Assembly (NCBI RefSeq): GCF_021654795.1
Contig: NZ_AP025344.1
Span: 5,146,501 to 5,210,500 of the forward strand
Origin: Paenibacillus dendritiformis
GTDB taxonomy: Bacteria; Bacillota; Bacilli; Paenibacillales; Paenibacillaceae
Direction of reading: 5' to 3'
Length of the DNA: 64,000 bases
Shown: piece by piece, positions 33,801 to 42,363 of the stretch
Layout: each line of letters opens with the position of its first letter
Numbering within the stretch: position 1 is the stretch's first letter
Notes under the pieces: model-generated
Told to the model about the DNA's origin: nothing
Databases searched by the model: none
What the model saw: only the letters and a program-made list of their open reading frames with translations
Translations under genes and position numbers: made by a program

Positions 33801-34344
33801 AGTCCAGCGTTTTGTGCTCTCCTGACCACACGGTATCATACTCGCTCAAGGTCGCCCATAAAGCATTGGCCGGAACCTCCGGCCCGCTCAAAACATGGAT
33901 CCCATCGACGCTGTACCTGTATTGTTGATTGGTAATCGCATGTCCTTCGCCGAAGGCTCCATCGAAGTTGCTAATCGTCAGCCACTTCAGATCGGCCGGC
34001 GCATCATCCCAAGACCCCATCTTGATGAATTGTTTTTCCGTGGTAATGCCGTCGCGGCTGTAATAAAGCTCCACCCCGTCTTGAAATGCGCTGAGTGGAA
34101 TAAAGCTCACCCAACGCGCATGGAGCGTGCCCTTGTCCACATCGATATAAGATACCTTGCTTCCATCGCTATAAAAGTGCATCACGCCGGAAAAACCGCT
34201 AGGCGTGTAAACAATCACTTTCAGGTATTCCGCCTGGACCTGCTTCGCCGACACTTGGTCCGGCAGAAGCATGAGCGCACACAGGGAGACGAATAGCATG
34301 GATAGCGCCACCCGCAACCTTGTCTTTTGGTCTCTGTTTTTCAT
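30850..34344 (-). CDS. SLH-anchored surface protein with Ig-like repeats
   Basis: A 1164-residue cell-surface protein. The start at 34344 follows AAAGGAGG; the frame extends 19 codons more without reason. Signal peptide: residues 1-33 (ALSMLFVSLCALMLLPDQVSA). An N-terminal region of about 200 residues is unidentified. Then six to seven Ig-like repeats of about 90-100 residues, each with TPPVIALT, WTN or TN, a KWA-G-R segment with YF, and NG-YTVYAQDEAGN. A DUF5011-type Ig domain (VIHVVEGTSFQDPGASATDN) follows. Residues about 988-1160 hold three SLH domains (HWAGEAILELAAAGVIAGYP; HWARNAISIAHEYGIIQGY; GWAADAVRWVTGQQIMIG) that bind pyruvylated wall polymer. Role: surface structure or adhesion, inferred. 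Confidence 0.88.
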   Translation of the reverse strand: MKNRDQKTRLRVALSMLFVSLCALMLLPDQVSAKQVQAEYLKVIVYTPSGFSGVMHFYSDGSKVSYIDVDKGTLHARWVSFIPLSAFQDGVELYYSRDGITTEKQFIKMGSWDDAPADLKWLTISNFDGAFGEGHAITNQQYRYSVDGIHVLSGPEVPANALWATLSEYDTVWSGEHKTLDYDRSYGTYALDIDPIRSVAIASNHAAAPGIAKAGDEVTLSFTAIFPLKRADVTIAGHPIKATEQSGRWIARYRLTSADAEGDIPFRIDYEEAGSGMVKSRTETTDGSSVRFDKTPPAIVLKQAPTAWTRDNVQVAAQVEDDGGSGVEMQKWAEGTRTAAYFQDNGTLIVNDSFTVQKNGAYTVYAADRAGNGTIRTFTVANIDRTPPVIALTPSTETPTNKEVMVTARIVEEESGAAVQKWAPGERSITFFENGGNALAGDGFNVSDNGVYTVYAKDRAGNEAVATVTIANIYKQPPRLTLTRSPDTWTNQPVTISVTIGTDQGIAVKLKKWARGKHPSGYFQEGGELLQGNAFFVNDNGAYTVYVQDEAGNEAVAQIAITNMNTTPPHIQVTLAPSGWTNQPVTVNVLATHEAGEIKMLKWSGGIRPAGFFETGGSMMGDSRFIAYANGDYTIFAQDEAGNGTVEHIEVKQIDTDQPVIQLSLPSEQLTNGNVTIEARISDRTSPVARQKWAAGRQTESYFESGGTSFAGSDSFEVEVNDVYTVFAQDEAGNSSIATIEVANIHRLEPLISLTLFPTEPTQGPVTVTASVYSPADIAERRMALGLHDAAFFRGEGEPWEEKRPIEVQDNGWISLYARDMAGNETVKQLDITNIDREKPVIALLGEAVIHVVEGTSFQDPGASATDNADGDISASIIVSGQVNTRIPGEYILRYNVTDKAGNAADEIIRAVKVTARPVLDDGNDHNNGGSHGGGSSSPQDEHQVPAMMPQPNEHKDKDDPKRPHALEDNQQCTPEGSSRSTGSLPRFTHAEGHWAGEAILELAAAGVIAGYPDGTFRPSRAVTRAEYVTLLIHALKLEMRQGALFADTGDHWARNAISIAHEYGIIQGYNANTFGPDDRMTREQMAAVLARVCAGDKAASAKELPALSYRDAADISGWAADAVRWVTGQQIMIGNGQRHFQPKSFASRAEAAVVLTKLRAKSK

Positions 34345-34461
34345 ATGTTGCATCCTCCTTTCCCCGCTTTTTGTCGTAATCCATACCAAATTGTAGAGCA
34401 TCCCCTATGAATCCGATATTCCCCGTTTGAGGGATTTTTGGCGCATTCGAGCTCCGGGATC

Positions 34462-34490
34462 AACAAAAAAAGCTCTCCGAAGAGAGCTTT
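34462..34490 (-). terminator. terminator after the nucleotidase gene
   Basis: Stem AAAGCTCTC and GAGAGCTTT around CGAA with A/T runs on both sides, so it may act in both directions. Confidence 0.8.
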
Positions 34491-34505
34491 TACCGCGAGG
34501 GCTCA

Positions 34506-36782
34506 TTATTTCACATACATCCCATCGACGTATGCGGTCTTCCCATCGATGGCAATTTGAATCCAGCCATCTTTTTTACCTGTCACCTCAAGAATGGTTC
34601 CTTGCTTGACTACGGCTACGATTTTACTGTTCGGGGACGCCTGCTTGCGAACGTTTAAGTAGTAGGCTGTAACCGTTACCCGGGAAGCTGGCTCTGCCGG
34701 TTTGCCTGTGTCCGGTTCCCGTTTGTCCAATTTCATCTTGTCAGGTTCAGGCTTCGCCGCTTTGTCCGGCTGGGCCGGCACCTCCGTTTTAGGCGTTGTG
34801 TTCTGTTGGGCCGCTTGATACGCAGCGTTTAATCGGGAATAGAGTTCACCTTTGTTCCGGGCCCCGGCAACCATTTTCACGTCCACATTGGCTTTCTCGG
34901 CAAGCGCCTTAACTTCATCGGCCTGTACGTCATCCAAAATATTAATGGAAGCCACATTCGTATATTTGCCGTCTTCCGTCGCCGGAACCTTCAGAATGCC
35001 CGCATTGACTAGCTCGATGACATCTTTGCGCGCCGGGGCGTCCGTCTCCACGCCGACAATCTTCCAGCGATTTTGCGCCTTTTGCTCAAGCACGCCCTTC
35101 TTCTCTTCCTTAATATATTTGATTGCCAGGTTGCGGATCGTGCCGCCCATTTCACCGAACGCGCTGTTGTCCTTGGAAGACCAGAGCTGTTCGAACGTTC
35201 TTCCTTCGAGAGCCCCGCCCTTGGCCACAAGCGCATCCATTCGATACGCATTCATTCCGAGCACCAGCGAATCGGTTGCCTGAATCGGGGAATCATCCAT
35301 ACGGCGCAAGTTAATAATCCGCTGGCCATAAGGCTTGCGCACATCGACATCGTATTTGATGTTCCCGAAAAAATCATTGGTGCTGTACTTGGAGGATCGG
35401 CGCTTCAGATCAAAGCTAACCGTCACATCTCCCGGACGCGTGGAGTTAAAATACCCTACAGCCCACTCCATATAATCTTTCAGATCTTGGCCTGTTACTT
35501 TATAATTCGTTACTTCGCCAAATGTGAATTGATAGTTATAGGCGATATCCTTCTTCTTGATGTCGCCGACATCTAGTCGAGCCTTATCGTTATCAATCTG
35601 AAAAGCGACGACATCCGCTTGGCTGTAATGCTGCATCACATCCGCAAAGAAATCCGACAGCAGCGTTTCTTCTACCTGAACCTGCGGAATCCCCTCGATT
35701 TCGTTCGGCGGAACCAGATTCTCGCCAACGAGCCGACCGACAACCGTATTGGCATCTTGACGCGCAAATTCATGGAATGGCTTCAGGATTGTCTCAAGCC
35801 CCGGATCGGAGGCAAGAACATTGCCGTCCGCGTCTTTGACCGGGATCGTAAAAGCATCTTTCGACGTCAGTACCATCTTCCCGTCTTCTTGGCTAAAATG
35901 CAAATCAATGCGGGAAATATGCGTTCCATATTTATTCGGTTCTGTAATCAATACCCCATTTACTTCTTCTTTGTTGACCAGTGTATGCATATGCCCGGCA
36001 AAAATCGCCGCCAGCTCCGGGTTCGCGTTGGCAATATCCCGCACGCCGGAATGAGGGGTGTTGTTTTCATTGTCCAGCCCCATATGCATAACCCCGATCA
36101 TGACATCCGCTTTGCCTGTTAATTCCTGAATCACCTTCTTGGTTTCTTCCACCGGATCGGTAAAGACCAAGCCTTTCACATGATCCGTTCCCTTTTCGAA
36201 GTCGGGGACAAACGGCGTCGTCATGCCGATTAAACCGATTTTGACGCCTTCCTTTTCTATAATCGTATAGGCAGGAAAAAAGCGTTCCCCATTGTCCTTA
36301 TATACATTGCCCGCTAACATGACGCCTTCAAATTGACTGCTCACCTTGTCCAATACGTCCAACCCGAAGTTGAACTCGTGATTCCCATATGCCCATGCAT
36401 CATAGCCCATCGCATTCATCGCCACCATCATCGGTGATTGGGGCTCGCTATTGAACAGCTCCGCAGAGTTGTCTTGAATCATGTCCCCGGCGTCCACCAA
36501 GATCGTATTCGGATTCTCCTGGCGAATCTGCTGAATGGCGGTGAATAACTGCGTCAGGCTTCCGCTCGGATTGGGCGCATCCGAGGCATAATCCCAAGGC
36601 ATGGAACGCCCATGGATATCCGAAGTCCCTAACAAAGTAATATGTACATTTTTCTTAGCCAAGCCTCCATCGGCAACGCTTTCAGAAGCGGCCGCTGAAG
36701 TGACGACAAGACTTGTCAGCATCGTAACCGCCATCAACGCGCTCAGCCATTTTTTCCAAGTGGATCTGCTCTGGATCATCAT
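34506..36782 (-). CDS. secreted 5'-nucleotidase / cyclic phosphodiesterase with SH3
   Basis: A 758-residue exported protein of the UshA/YfkN calcineurin-like family, releasing phosphate and nucleosides from extracellular nucleotides. GAGGGGAG precedes the ATG at 36782. A signal peptide covers about residues 1-34. Metal motifs: LLGTSDIHGR, LVDAGDMIQDN, YGNHEFNFGLD, MIGVMHMGLDNE and AIFAGHMHTLV. The C-terminal 5'-nucleotidase domain has YNYQFTFGEVTNYKVTGQDLKDYMEW. A Lys/Pro-rich linker precedes a final SH3b wall-binding domain (VTAYYLNVRKQASPNSKIVAVV to the end). A perfect cre overlaps its likely -35 region. Confidence 0.9.
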   Translation of the reverse strand: MMIQSRSTWKKWLSALMAVTMLTSLVVTSAAASESVADGGLAKKNVHITLLGTSDIHGRSMPWDYASDAPNPSGSLTQLFTAIQQIRQENPNTILVDAGDMIQDNSAELFNSEPQSPMMVAMNAMGYDAWAYGNHEFNFGLDVLDKVSSQFEGVMLAGNVYKDNGERFFPAYTIIEKEGVKIGLIGMTTPFVPDFEKGTDHVKGLVFTDPVEETKKVIQELTGKADVMIGVMHMGLDNENNTPHSGVRDIANANPELAAIFAGHMHTLVNKEEVNGVLITEPNKYGTHISRIDLHFSQEDGKMVLTSKDAFTIPVKDADGNVLASDPGLETILKPFHEFARQDANTVVGRLVGENLVPPNEIEGIPQVQVEETLLSDFFADVMQHYSQADVVAFQIDNDKARLDVGDIKKKDIAYNYQFTFGEVTNYKVTGQDLKDYMEWAVGYFNSTRPGDVTVSFDLKRRSSKYSTNDFFGNIKYDVDVRKPYGQRIINLRRMDDSPIQATDSLVLGMNAYRMDALVAKGGALEGRTFEQLWSSKDNSAFGEMGGTIRNLAIKYIKEEKKGVLEQKAQNRWKIVGVETDAPARKDVIELVNAGILKVPATEDGKYTNVASINILDDVQADEVKALAEKANVDVKMVAGARNKGELYSRLNAAYQAAQQNTTPKTEVPAQPDKAAKPEPDKMKLDKREPDTGKPAEPASRVTVTAYYLNVRKQASPNSKIVAVVKQGTILEVTGKKDGWIQIAIDGKTAYVDGMYVK

Positions 36783-36864
36783 GCTGCTGCTCCCCTCATA
36801 TCGATTCATCATCCTTGACAAGCGCCGCTCTCCCATCGGCTGCGAAGCCAGACTATCACAGGGT

Positions 36865-36878
36865 TGTCAGCGCTTTCA
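36865..36878 (-). promoter_or_regulatory. perfect cre site of the nucleotidase gene
   Basis: On the minus strand TGAAAGCGCTGACA fits TGWAANCGNTNWCA at every fixed position. It overlaps a candidate -35 (TTGAAA), so CcpA binding should repress. The rest of 36783-37094 holds no gene that I can support. Confidence 0.65.
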
Positions 36879-37106
36879 ACAAATACTATACTCCTCCTTG
36901 CCGCTTCATATCTATGAATGGATTAACATACATTTCGTGAAATCCGCCCATTTTCAAGAGGCTTAGAGGTTCAATTTGTCGCGCAGCTATTCTTCCAGCT
37001 TGTCATCCCAGAACGGTTGCTTGCGACGCGGTGAAAGAAGGGTCGCGAATGACGGCAGGACTTCACGGATACACTACTCGAAAAAGAAAGGCAGGTGCTC
37101 CCATTG

Positions 37107-37388
37107 ATGGATCCATCGGATCGCGAGACCGAACATAACCATACCGATGTGTCGACGGTGCAATCGCAGCGCAATGATTTGACGGCGGAGGAGTTCCCGG
37201 AAGGGCCATATGGCGCGAGCATCGAATCGGAATCGCTTGGCAAAAGCACGCCATGGCGCAAGGGGCAGCATGGTCCCAACCCGTTCGGCAATGAAAATCT
37301 GCAATTGCATCAAGGACTGGAACGGAACTATCCGGGCGAAGACCTGATGACGGAGGATTCGCAAAGGGAACGGATTGAAGACGAATAG
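37107..37388 (+). CDS. small acidic hypothetical protein
   Basis: A 93-residue very hydrophilic protein, rich in Glu, Asp, Gln and Asn (MDPSDRETEHNHTDVSTVQS..., ending DSQRERIEDE), probably disordered. I do not recognise it. The ATG at 37107 has AGGCAGGTG about 10 bp before it; a GTG at 37095 is an alternative. It is alone on the plus strand, convergent with the sugar ABC operon. Codon choice and composition look coding but evidence is moderate. Confidence 0.55.
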   Translation: MDPSDRETEHNHTDVSTVQSQRNDLTAEEFPEGPYGASIESESLGKSTPWRKGQHGPNPFGNENLQLHQGLERNYPGEDLMTEDSQRERIEDE

Positions 37389-37411
37389 TTCCGCCCGGAA
37401 AACGGTACCGC

Positions 37412-38233
37412 TTATCCTTTAATCGATCCGGCCAGCAATCCGCGAATGAAATATCTTCCCAGGAAAATATAGACGAGCAGCGTCGGCAGGGCCGCGAGCA
37501 GCGCCCCGGCCATCTGGACGTTCCACTGCACAATCTGGCTGCCGGACAAATTTTGCAGCGCGACCATAATCGGCTGCTGCTTCTGCGTTGTCATCGTCAC
37601 CGCGAACAGAAACTCATTCCAGATGTTCGTGAATTGCCAGATGCCGACGACGACGAAGCCTGTCACGGAGAGCGGCACCATCATGTTTTTGTAGATGCCG
37701 AAGAAGCCGCAGCCGTCGATTTTGGCCGCTTCCAGCATTTCATCCGGTACCGCCACGTAGAAATTCCGGAACATAAGCGTGCACACGGGCAAACCGTACA
37801 CGACATGGATGAGAATAAGCCCCGGTATCGAATTGTACAGATGGATGCGCTGCATGAACTGAATCAAGGGAATCAGGATGCTCTGGTACGGGATGAACAT
37901 CCCGAACAGCATCAGCGCGAACAGGGCGTTCGAGCCTTTGAACCGCCATTTGGACAACACATAGCCGTTCATGGACCCGAACAACGCCGATAATAAAGTG
38001 GCGGGAACCGCGAGCAGGAAGCTGTTGCTCAAATGCGGATACAGCTTGGACACGGCTTCGCGGTACCCGGACCAATCGAGACTCTTCGGCAGCGCCCACA
38101 TCCGCTCCAGCGTAATCTCGTCCAACCCTTTGAAGCTCGTGACAAGAAGCACATATACCGGCACGAGAAAGAGCAAAGCCAAGCAGGTCAAGCCGGTGTA
38201 CAGCGTGATTCGTTGCACCCGCTTTTTCGTCAT
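37412..38233 (-). CDS. sugar ABC transporter permease (MalG type)
   Basis: A 273-residue inner-membrane permease. The first helix is LYTGLTCLALLFLVPVYVLLVTSF; the EAA loop is AAKIDGCGFFGIYKNMMVPLS; the C-terminus RYFIRGLLAGSIKG is typical of the family. Its ATG directly follows the stop of the upstream permease gene, so both are translated together. Last gene of the operon binding protein - permease - permease; no ATPase gene is present. Confidence 0.93.
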   Translation of the reverse strand: MTKKRVQRITLYTGLTCLALLFLVPVYVLLVTSFKGLDEITLERMWALPKSLDWSGYREAVSKLYPHLSNSFLLAVPATLLSALFGSMNGYVLSKWRFKGSNALFALMLFGMFIPYQSILIPLIQFMQRIHLYNSIPGLILIHVVYGLPVCTLMFRNFYVAVPDEMLEAAKIDGCGFFGIYKNMMVPLSVTGFVVVGIWQFTNIWNEFLFAVTMTTQKQQPIMVALQNLSGSQIVQWNVQMAGALLAALPTLLVYIFLGRYFIRGLLAGSIKG

Positions 38234-39214
38234 CTATGCCTCCTCCTTCCTCATGCCCGACAGAAGATAAGGGATGATCAAGAGCGAGATCAGCACGAGC
38301 ATGACCATCGAGATCGCCGCCCCCTGCGCGTAATGATTGCCCCGGAATGTCGTCTCGAACATGTAGACCCCGGGCATATCCGTGACGAACATCGCTCCTG
38401 GACCGGTCATGGCATAGATGAGATCGAATATTTTCAAGGAAATATGGGTCAGCATGATAACGAGACTGGCCGAAATCGGCCGCAGCTGCGGGAGCAGAAT
38501 GCGCCGGAAGATCGTCCACTCGCCGGCTCCGTCCACCCGGGCCGCTTCCTTCCATTCCTCGGGGATGCCGCGCAGACCCGCCAGATACATGGCCATCGCG
38601 AAGCCCGAGAGCTGCCAGACGGCGGCGATCACCACCGCAATCAGGGCGACGGGCAGCCCGAGCTCAATCTGCCCGAAGCGGAAGCCCGGGATAATATCGG
38701 TGCTGACATACCATTTGGGCACATCCGTCATCCCGATCGCCTTCAGAATCAAGTTCACCCCTGTCGACGGGTTGAGAATCCACTGCCAGACGACGCCGGT
38801 CACGATGAAGGACAGCGCCATCGGGAAAATAAAAATGTTGCGGAAGAACGACTCGGCGCGAATTTTCCGATCGACAAGCACCGCCAGCAGCAGGCCGAAG
38901 CTAATCGTCACGGCAATAAAGAGCACCGTGAATACGAAAGTATTGCGCAAATCCGATTGGAACCGGAAATCCTGAAAGAGAAACAGGTAGTTTTTCCAGC
39001 CGGCAAAGTCCAAGTTGCGGGCTAAGGTGTTCCAGTCGGTGAAGGACACATATCCGCTCCATCCGATAAAGCCATATACAAATATCGCAATCGCGACAAG
39101 AGAGGGCAGCACCATCAATATCGGCACGATGCGGACCCTCTTCCGCCGCCGCGCCTTCCGCTCAGGCGGCATGGATAGGGGCATCGTCTCTCCGCCTATG
39201 CCAGCGGCATTCAT
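38234..39214 (-). CDS. sugar ABC transporter permease (MalF type)
   Basis: 326 residues from the ATG at 39214, which follows AGGAGGGATAAAT; the open frame extends 20 codons further without support. A very basic start (PPERKARRRKRVRIVP) precedes the first helix (ILMVLPSLVAIAIFVYGFIG). EAA loop: AARVDGAGEWTIFRRILLPQL. It pairs with the following MalG-type permease to form the channel of a CUT1-type importer. Confidence 0.93.
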   Translation of the reverse strand: MNAAGIGGETMPLSMPPERKARRRKRVRIVPILMVLPSLVAIAIFVYGFIGWSGYVSFTDWNTLARNLDFAGWKNYLFLFQDFRFQSDLRNTFVFTVLFIAVTISFGLLLAVLVDRKIRAESFFRNIFIFPMALSFIVTGVVWQWILNPSTGVNLILKAIGMTDVPKWYVSTDIIPGFRFGQIELGLPVALIAVVIAAVWQLSGFAMAMYLAGLRGIPEEWKEAARVDGAGEWTIFRRILLPQLRPISASLVIMLTHISLKIFDLIYAMTGPGAMFVTDMPGVYMFETTFRGNHYAQGAAISMVMLVLISLLIIPYLLSGMRKEEA

Positions 39215-39313
39215 ATTTATCCCTCCTGACCGCGGCAGCCGGCAGCGGACTCCCGCCGCCGGCCCCGCTTGCAATGTTCGTCAGGGCCGGCCAAGGCCGC
39301 CCCAATCAGCCGC

Positions 39314-40666
39314 CTACTTGGCGATGCCGCTGGCCAGCTGTGCGTCGCGAAGCGAGCGGGCCGCCTGCTCTACGTCCCCGTTCGTCACGAAGATCGTCAT
39401 CACCTGATTGACCTGGGTCACGAAGCCTTCGGGAGCGGCGGATCCATGCGCCAGACTCGGCACGAGGCTGCTTTTCTTGAAGTCTTCGATTGTGGCTTGG
39501 CCATAGGCGTCGTATTTGCTCGCATCCGCATCGACGCGTGCCGGAATCGACCCTTTGAGCGGATTGAACACATCCTGTCCCTCCACGGAGCCGAGCACCT
39601 TCAGCCATTCCTTCACCGAATCGGCGTCCTTGACGTTCTGAGGCAGGCCGAACGTATCGGTAATGACCATGAAGCTGTTCCCCGAATTCGGAGTCGCAAT
39701 CCAGCCGAAGTCGACATTCGCCTGCATTTTGAGATCGGTCGTAAAGTACCCCTTGGCCCAATCGCCCATAATGTTCATCGCCGCCTGGCCGTTAGCGACG
39801 AGCTGCGCTGCGTCCTGCCAGTTGCGCGCCGCATGATCGTCGTTGATATAGCTGAACATTTTCTTCGTCTTCTCCAGCGCGTCCTTCACTCGCGCATCGT
39901 CGAACGCGATCTCGCCCGTGTACAGCTTCTTGAAATCTTCCGGGCCAAGCACCCCAAGGAGCGCCGCTTCGAAGACCATGGTCGCCGTCCAAGGCTCCTT
40001 GTCGCCGAGCGCCAGCGGAGTGAGGCCTTTCTCCTTCAGCGCATCGGCCGCTTGGAAGAAGCCGTCGAAGGTGGCCGGAGGAGTCAATCCATTATCGTCA
40101 AAAACTTTCTTATTGTAGAAAATGACATTGCCGCGATGGATATTGACGGGGACCGAGTAGATGGTCCCGCCCTCGCTTACCATCTCGATTAAATCCTTCG
40201 GGAATTTATCCATCCAGCCTTCGCTCTCGAATAGCTCATTCAAGCCCTCCATCTTGCCGGCCGCGACCCAGCCCGTGTTCAGCTCGGCCCCGCCATGCAC
40301 CTGGAACGTTCCCGGCGGATCTCCGCCCTGCATCCGGCTGGCGAGCACCGCCTTGGCGTTCGTGCCCGCGCCTCCGGCCACGGCGGCATTGATGACTTCA
40401 ATATTCGGATGCTTCTCGTTGAACAGCTTGATCAGGCCTAATAATCCTGCCTCTTCTCCCGCTCCCGTCCACCAGCTAAAAATCTCAACCGACTTCTTGT
40501 CTCCGGAAGACGGCCTGTCCGCGTCATTCTGTGTTCCTTCGTCCTGTCCGGCCGCCGCCGGCTTGGCCGGCTCCGGAGGCTTCGCATCCGAACCGGAGCC
40601 GCAAGCCGCCAGGAGCAGGCTCATCATACAGATAACGGGCAGAATCAATATCATGTGCTTCCTCAT
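39314..40666 (-). CDS. sugar ABC transporter binding lipoprotein
   Basis: 450 residues with a lipoprotein signal ending LLAAC (Cys22). Solute-binding family 1 pattern: KKSVEIFSWWTGAGEEAGLLGLIKLFNEKHPNIEV at the start of the mature domain, GEIAFDDARVKDALEKTKKM and ANGQAAMNIMGDWAKGYF later, as in CUT1 binding proteins for di- or oligosaccharides. It is the first gene of the operon, about 54 bp after a perfect cre, and lies next to a three-part sensing system that probably controls it. Confidence 0.92.
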   Translation of the reverse strand: MRKHMILILPVICMMSLLLAACGSGSDAKPPEPAKPAAAGQDEGTQNDADRPSSGDKKSVEIFSWWTGAGEEAGLLGLIKLFNEKHPNIEVINAAVAGGAGTNAKAVLASRMQGGDPPGTFQVHGGAELNTGWVAAGKMEGLNELFESEGWMDKFPKDLIEMVSEGGTIYSVPVNIHRGNVIFYNKKVFDDNGLTPPATFDGFFQAADALKEKGLTPLALGDKEPWTATMVFEAALLGVLGPEDFKKLYTGEIAFDDARVKDALEKTKKMFSYINDDHAARNWQDAAQLVANGQAAMNIMGDWAKGYFTTDLKMQANVDFGWIATPNSGNSFMVITDTFGLPQNVKDADSVKEWLKVLGSVEGQDVFNPLKGSIPARVDADASKYDAYGQATIEDFKKSSLVPSLAHGSAAPEGFVTQVNQVMTIFVTNGDVEQAARSLRDAQLASGIAK

Positions 40667-40719
40667 GTCATATCCCCCTTCACGCTTGAATGTCCATTGC
40701 GGATTCCATTAAGCTTCAA

Positions 40720-40733
40720 TGAAACCGCTTACA
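40720..40733 (+). promoter_or_regulatory. perfect cre site of the sugar ABC operon
   Basis: TGAAACCGCTTACA fits TGWAANCGNTNWCA completely and lies upstream of the minus-strand operon starting at 40666. Confidence 0.65.
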
Positions 40734-40872
40734 TCCAAGGTAACACAACTATCGCCTCTACCGGAGCGAGAAAACCCGCACTCGTTTGTCATTCATCTGG
40801 ATGGATTTAAGGAGGGAAAAAATTCGAAGGGATTATCGGAAAATCTAGCACTTATTTGCCTCGTTCCGTTTC

Positions 40873-40915
40873 CATAAGCCAATTCCGTCCAGGCCGGGGA
40901 CGGAATTGGCTTATG
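40873..40915 (-). terminator. 18-bp perfect stem after the regulator gene
   Basis: Arms CATAAGCCAATTCCGTCC and its exact complement around a 7-nt loop, between the response regulator and the ABC operon. It lacks a long U-tract, but such a stem would stop or pause transcription between regulator and target genes. Confidence 0.6.
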
Positions 40916-40989
40916 TCATGCGGGGACGGGCCGGCGTCACCGTACGAAATTTATCCTTCGCCGGCCCATTCCGGAGCCCGCTGCCTGAA

Positions 40990-42363
40990 TCAATCGCCGC
41001 GATGACGGCTGCGGTATTCGGTCGGGGCCACGCCTGTCACCTTTTTGAACACGCGGCTGAAATAATTCGGATCCCGGTATCCCACCTGATAACAGATTTC
41101 CTTCAATGACAGCTTATTTTGCTCAATATAGCGGCATGCCCGGGCGATGCGGAGCTGCGTAATGTAGTCGGTGAACGTCGCTCCGGCCCGCTGCTTGAAC
41201 AATTTGCTGAAGTAATGCGGACTCAGATGAACCATCCCGGCCACCTCCTCCATTGCCAGCGGCAGATGGTACCGCTCGTGGATAATGGCCTGCGCCTGCT
41301 CGATCACGGCATGCGCTTCCCGATCGCGGCTTGCCTGCACTTGATCGATCGCCGCATGAAGCGCCTCTATCGTACCGGTTCCGCTTCGGATCGCTTCAAG
41401 CTGTGCCGGACGGGAACAGCTTCCGGCCCGGACGGGAACCTGATCGAAATGAATGACCGCGGAAGAAGCGGCATTCCGGGCATAGGCCGCCGCGCAAGCC
41501 GCCTCCACATACGATTCGCGGAGCTTGGCGATGCCGAGCTTCAAGCGCCCGATTCCGATATGGACGGCCCCCTCTGCCGCTTGCCGCAGCGCAGGAACAA
41601 GCCCCTCGCTCATCGCGAGCACGTCCTCCTTCGCATATTGCGCGCCGTCCTGCAAGCGGATGAAGACCGTCATCTGTCCGCCGATAATCGGACTGACGAT
41701 ACAGGACAGACGGCCGGCCAGTTCATGCCTGACGGCGGTGTATACGTTCTCCAGCCGCAATCGCCGGCTCCCGCCCCCGGATGCCTCGTCCGTTCCGGGA
41801 GCGGTCACGTCGACGACCAGGGCATACCCCATCTGCAGCGGGAACTGTGCCAGCTCCGCCAGCTGCTCCACATTCCAATCCTGAACCCGGTCGTTCATCA
41901 GCATCATTGCCAGCTCGTTCTCCACCAGCGGCATCAACCGCGAGACGGTGTCCCGCAAGGCCAGCTCGCTGTCGCGCTTGCTTCGCTCCTGCTCCAGCTC
42001 CTGGACGAGCCGCCGCAAGATGCCGATGATCTGTTCCTTCTTCGCGGGCTTCACGATATAGTCTTTCACTCCCAAGGCAATGGCCTGCTTCGCATAGGCG
42101 AAATGATCATACGCCGTCACCAGCACCATCTTCACCCGGCTGTGAACCGCCTGGATGTCCTGCAGCGCTTCCAGCCCCTGAATGCCCGGCATCTTCACGT
42201 CCATCATTACAATATCCGGATGATGCCGTTCCGCAAGCTCTATCGCCCGGCGCCCGTTGGGCGCATGAATCACCTCGAAGCTGTCCGGCATGGCGCGGGT
42301 AATCATCAACTCCAGCCCTTCCCGTTCCAACGCTTCGTCATCCGCAATTAACAGACGGTACAT
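40990..42363 (-). CDS. response regulator, AraC type (YesN-like)
   Basis: 457 residues. The receiver domain (1-120) has Asp8/Asp9, the phospho-acceptor Asp55 in IVMMDVKMPG, Thr83 and Lys105 in DYIVKPAKKEQ. A linker domain follows, and two AraC helix-turn-helix units close the protein: LAMEEVAGMVHLSPHYFSKLFKQRAG and LKEICYQVGYRDPNYFSRVFKKVTG. The ATG at 42363 follows GGAGGGGG and lies 26 bp inside the kinase gene, so translation is coupled. It is expected to activate the neighbouring sugar ABC operon. Confidence 0.94.
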   Translation of the reverse strand: MYRLLIADDEALEREGLELMITRAMPDSFEVIHAPNGRRAIELAERHHPDIVMMDVKMPGIQGLEALQDIQAVHSRVKMVLVTAYDHFAYAKQAIALGVKDYIVKPAKKEQIIGILRRLVQELEQERSKRDSELALRDTVSRLMPLVENELAMMLMNDRVQDWNVEQLAELAQFPLQMGYALVVDVTAPGTDEASGGGSRRLRLENVYTAVRHELAGRLSCIVSPIIGGQMTVFIRLQDGAQYAKEDVLAMSEGLVPALRQAAEGAVHIGIGRLKLGIAKLRESYVEAACAAAYARNAASSAVIHFDQVPVRAGSCSRPAQLEAIRSGTGTIEALHAAIDQVQASRDREAHAVIEQAQAIIHERYHLPLAMEEVAGMVHLSPHYFSKLFKQRAGATFTDYITQLRIARACRYIEQNKLSLKEICYQVGYRDPNYFSRVFKKVTGVAPTEYRSRHRGD

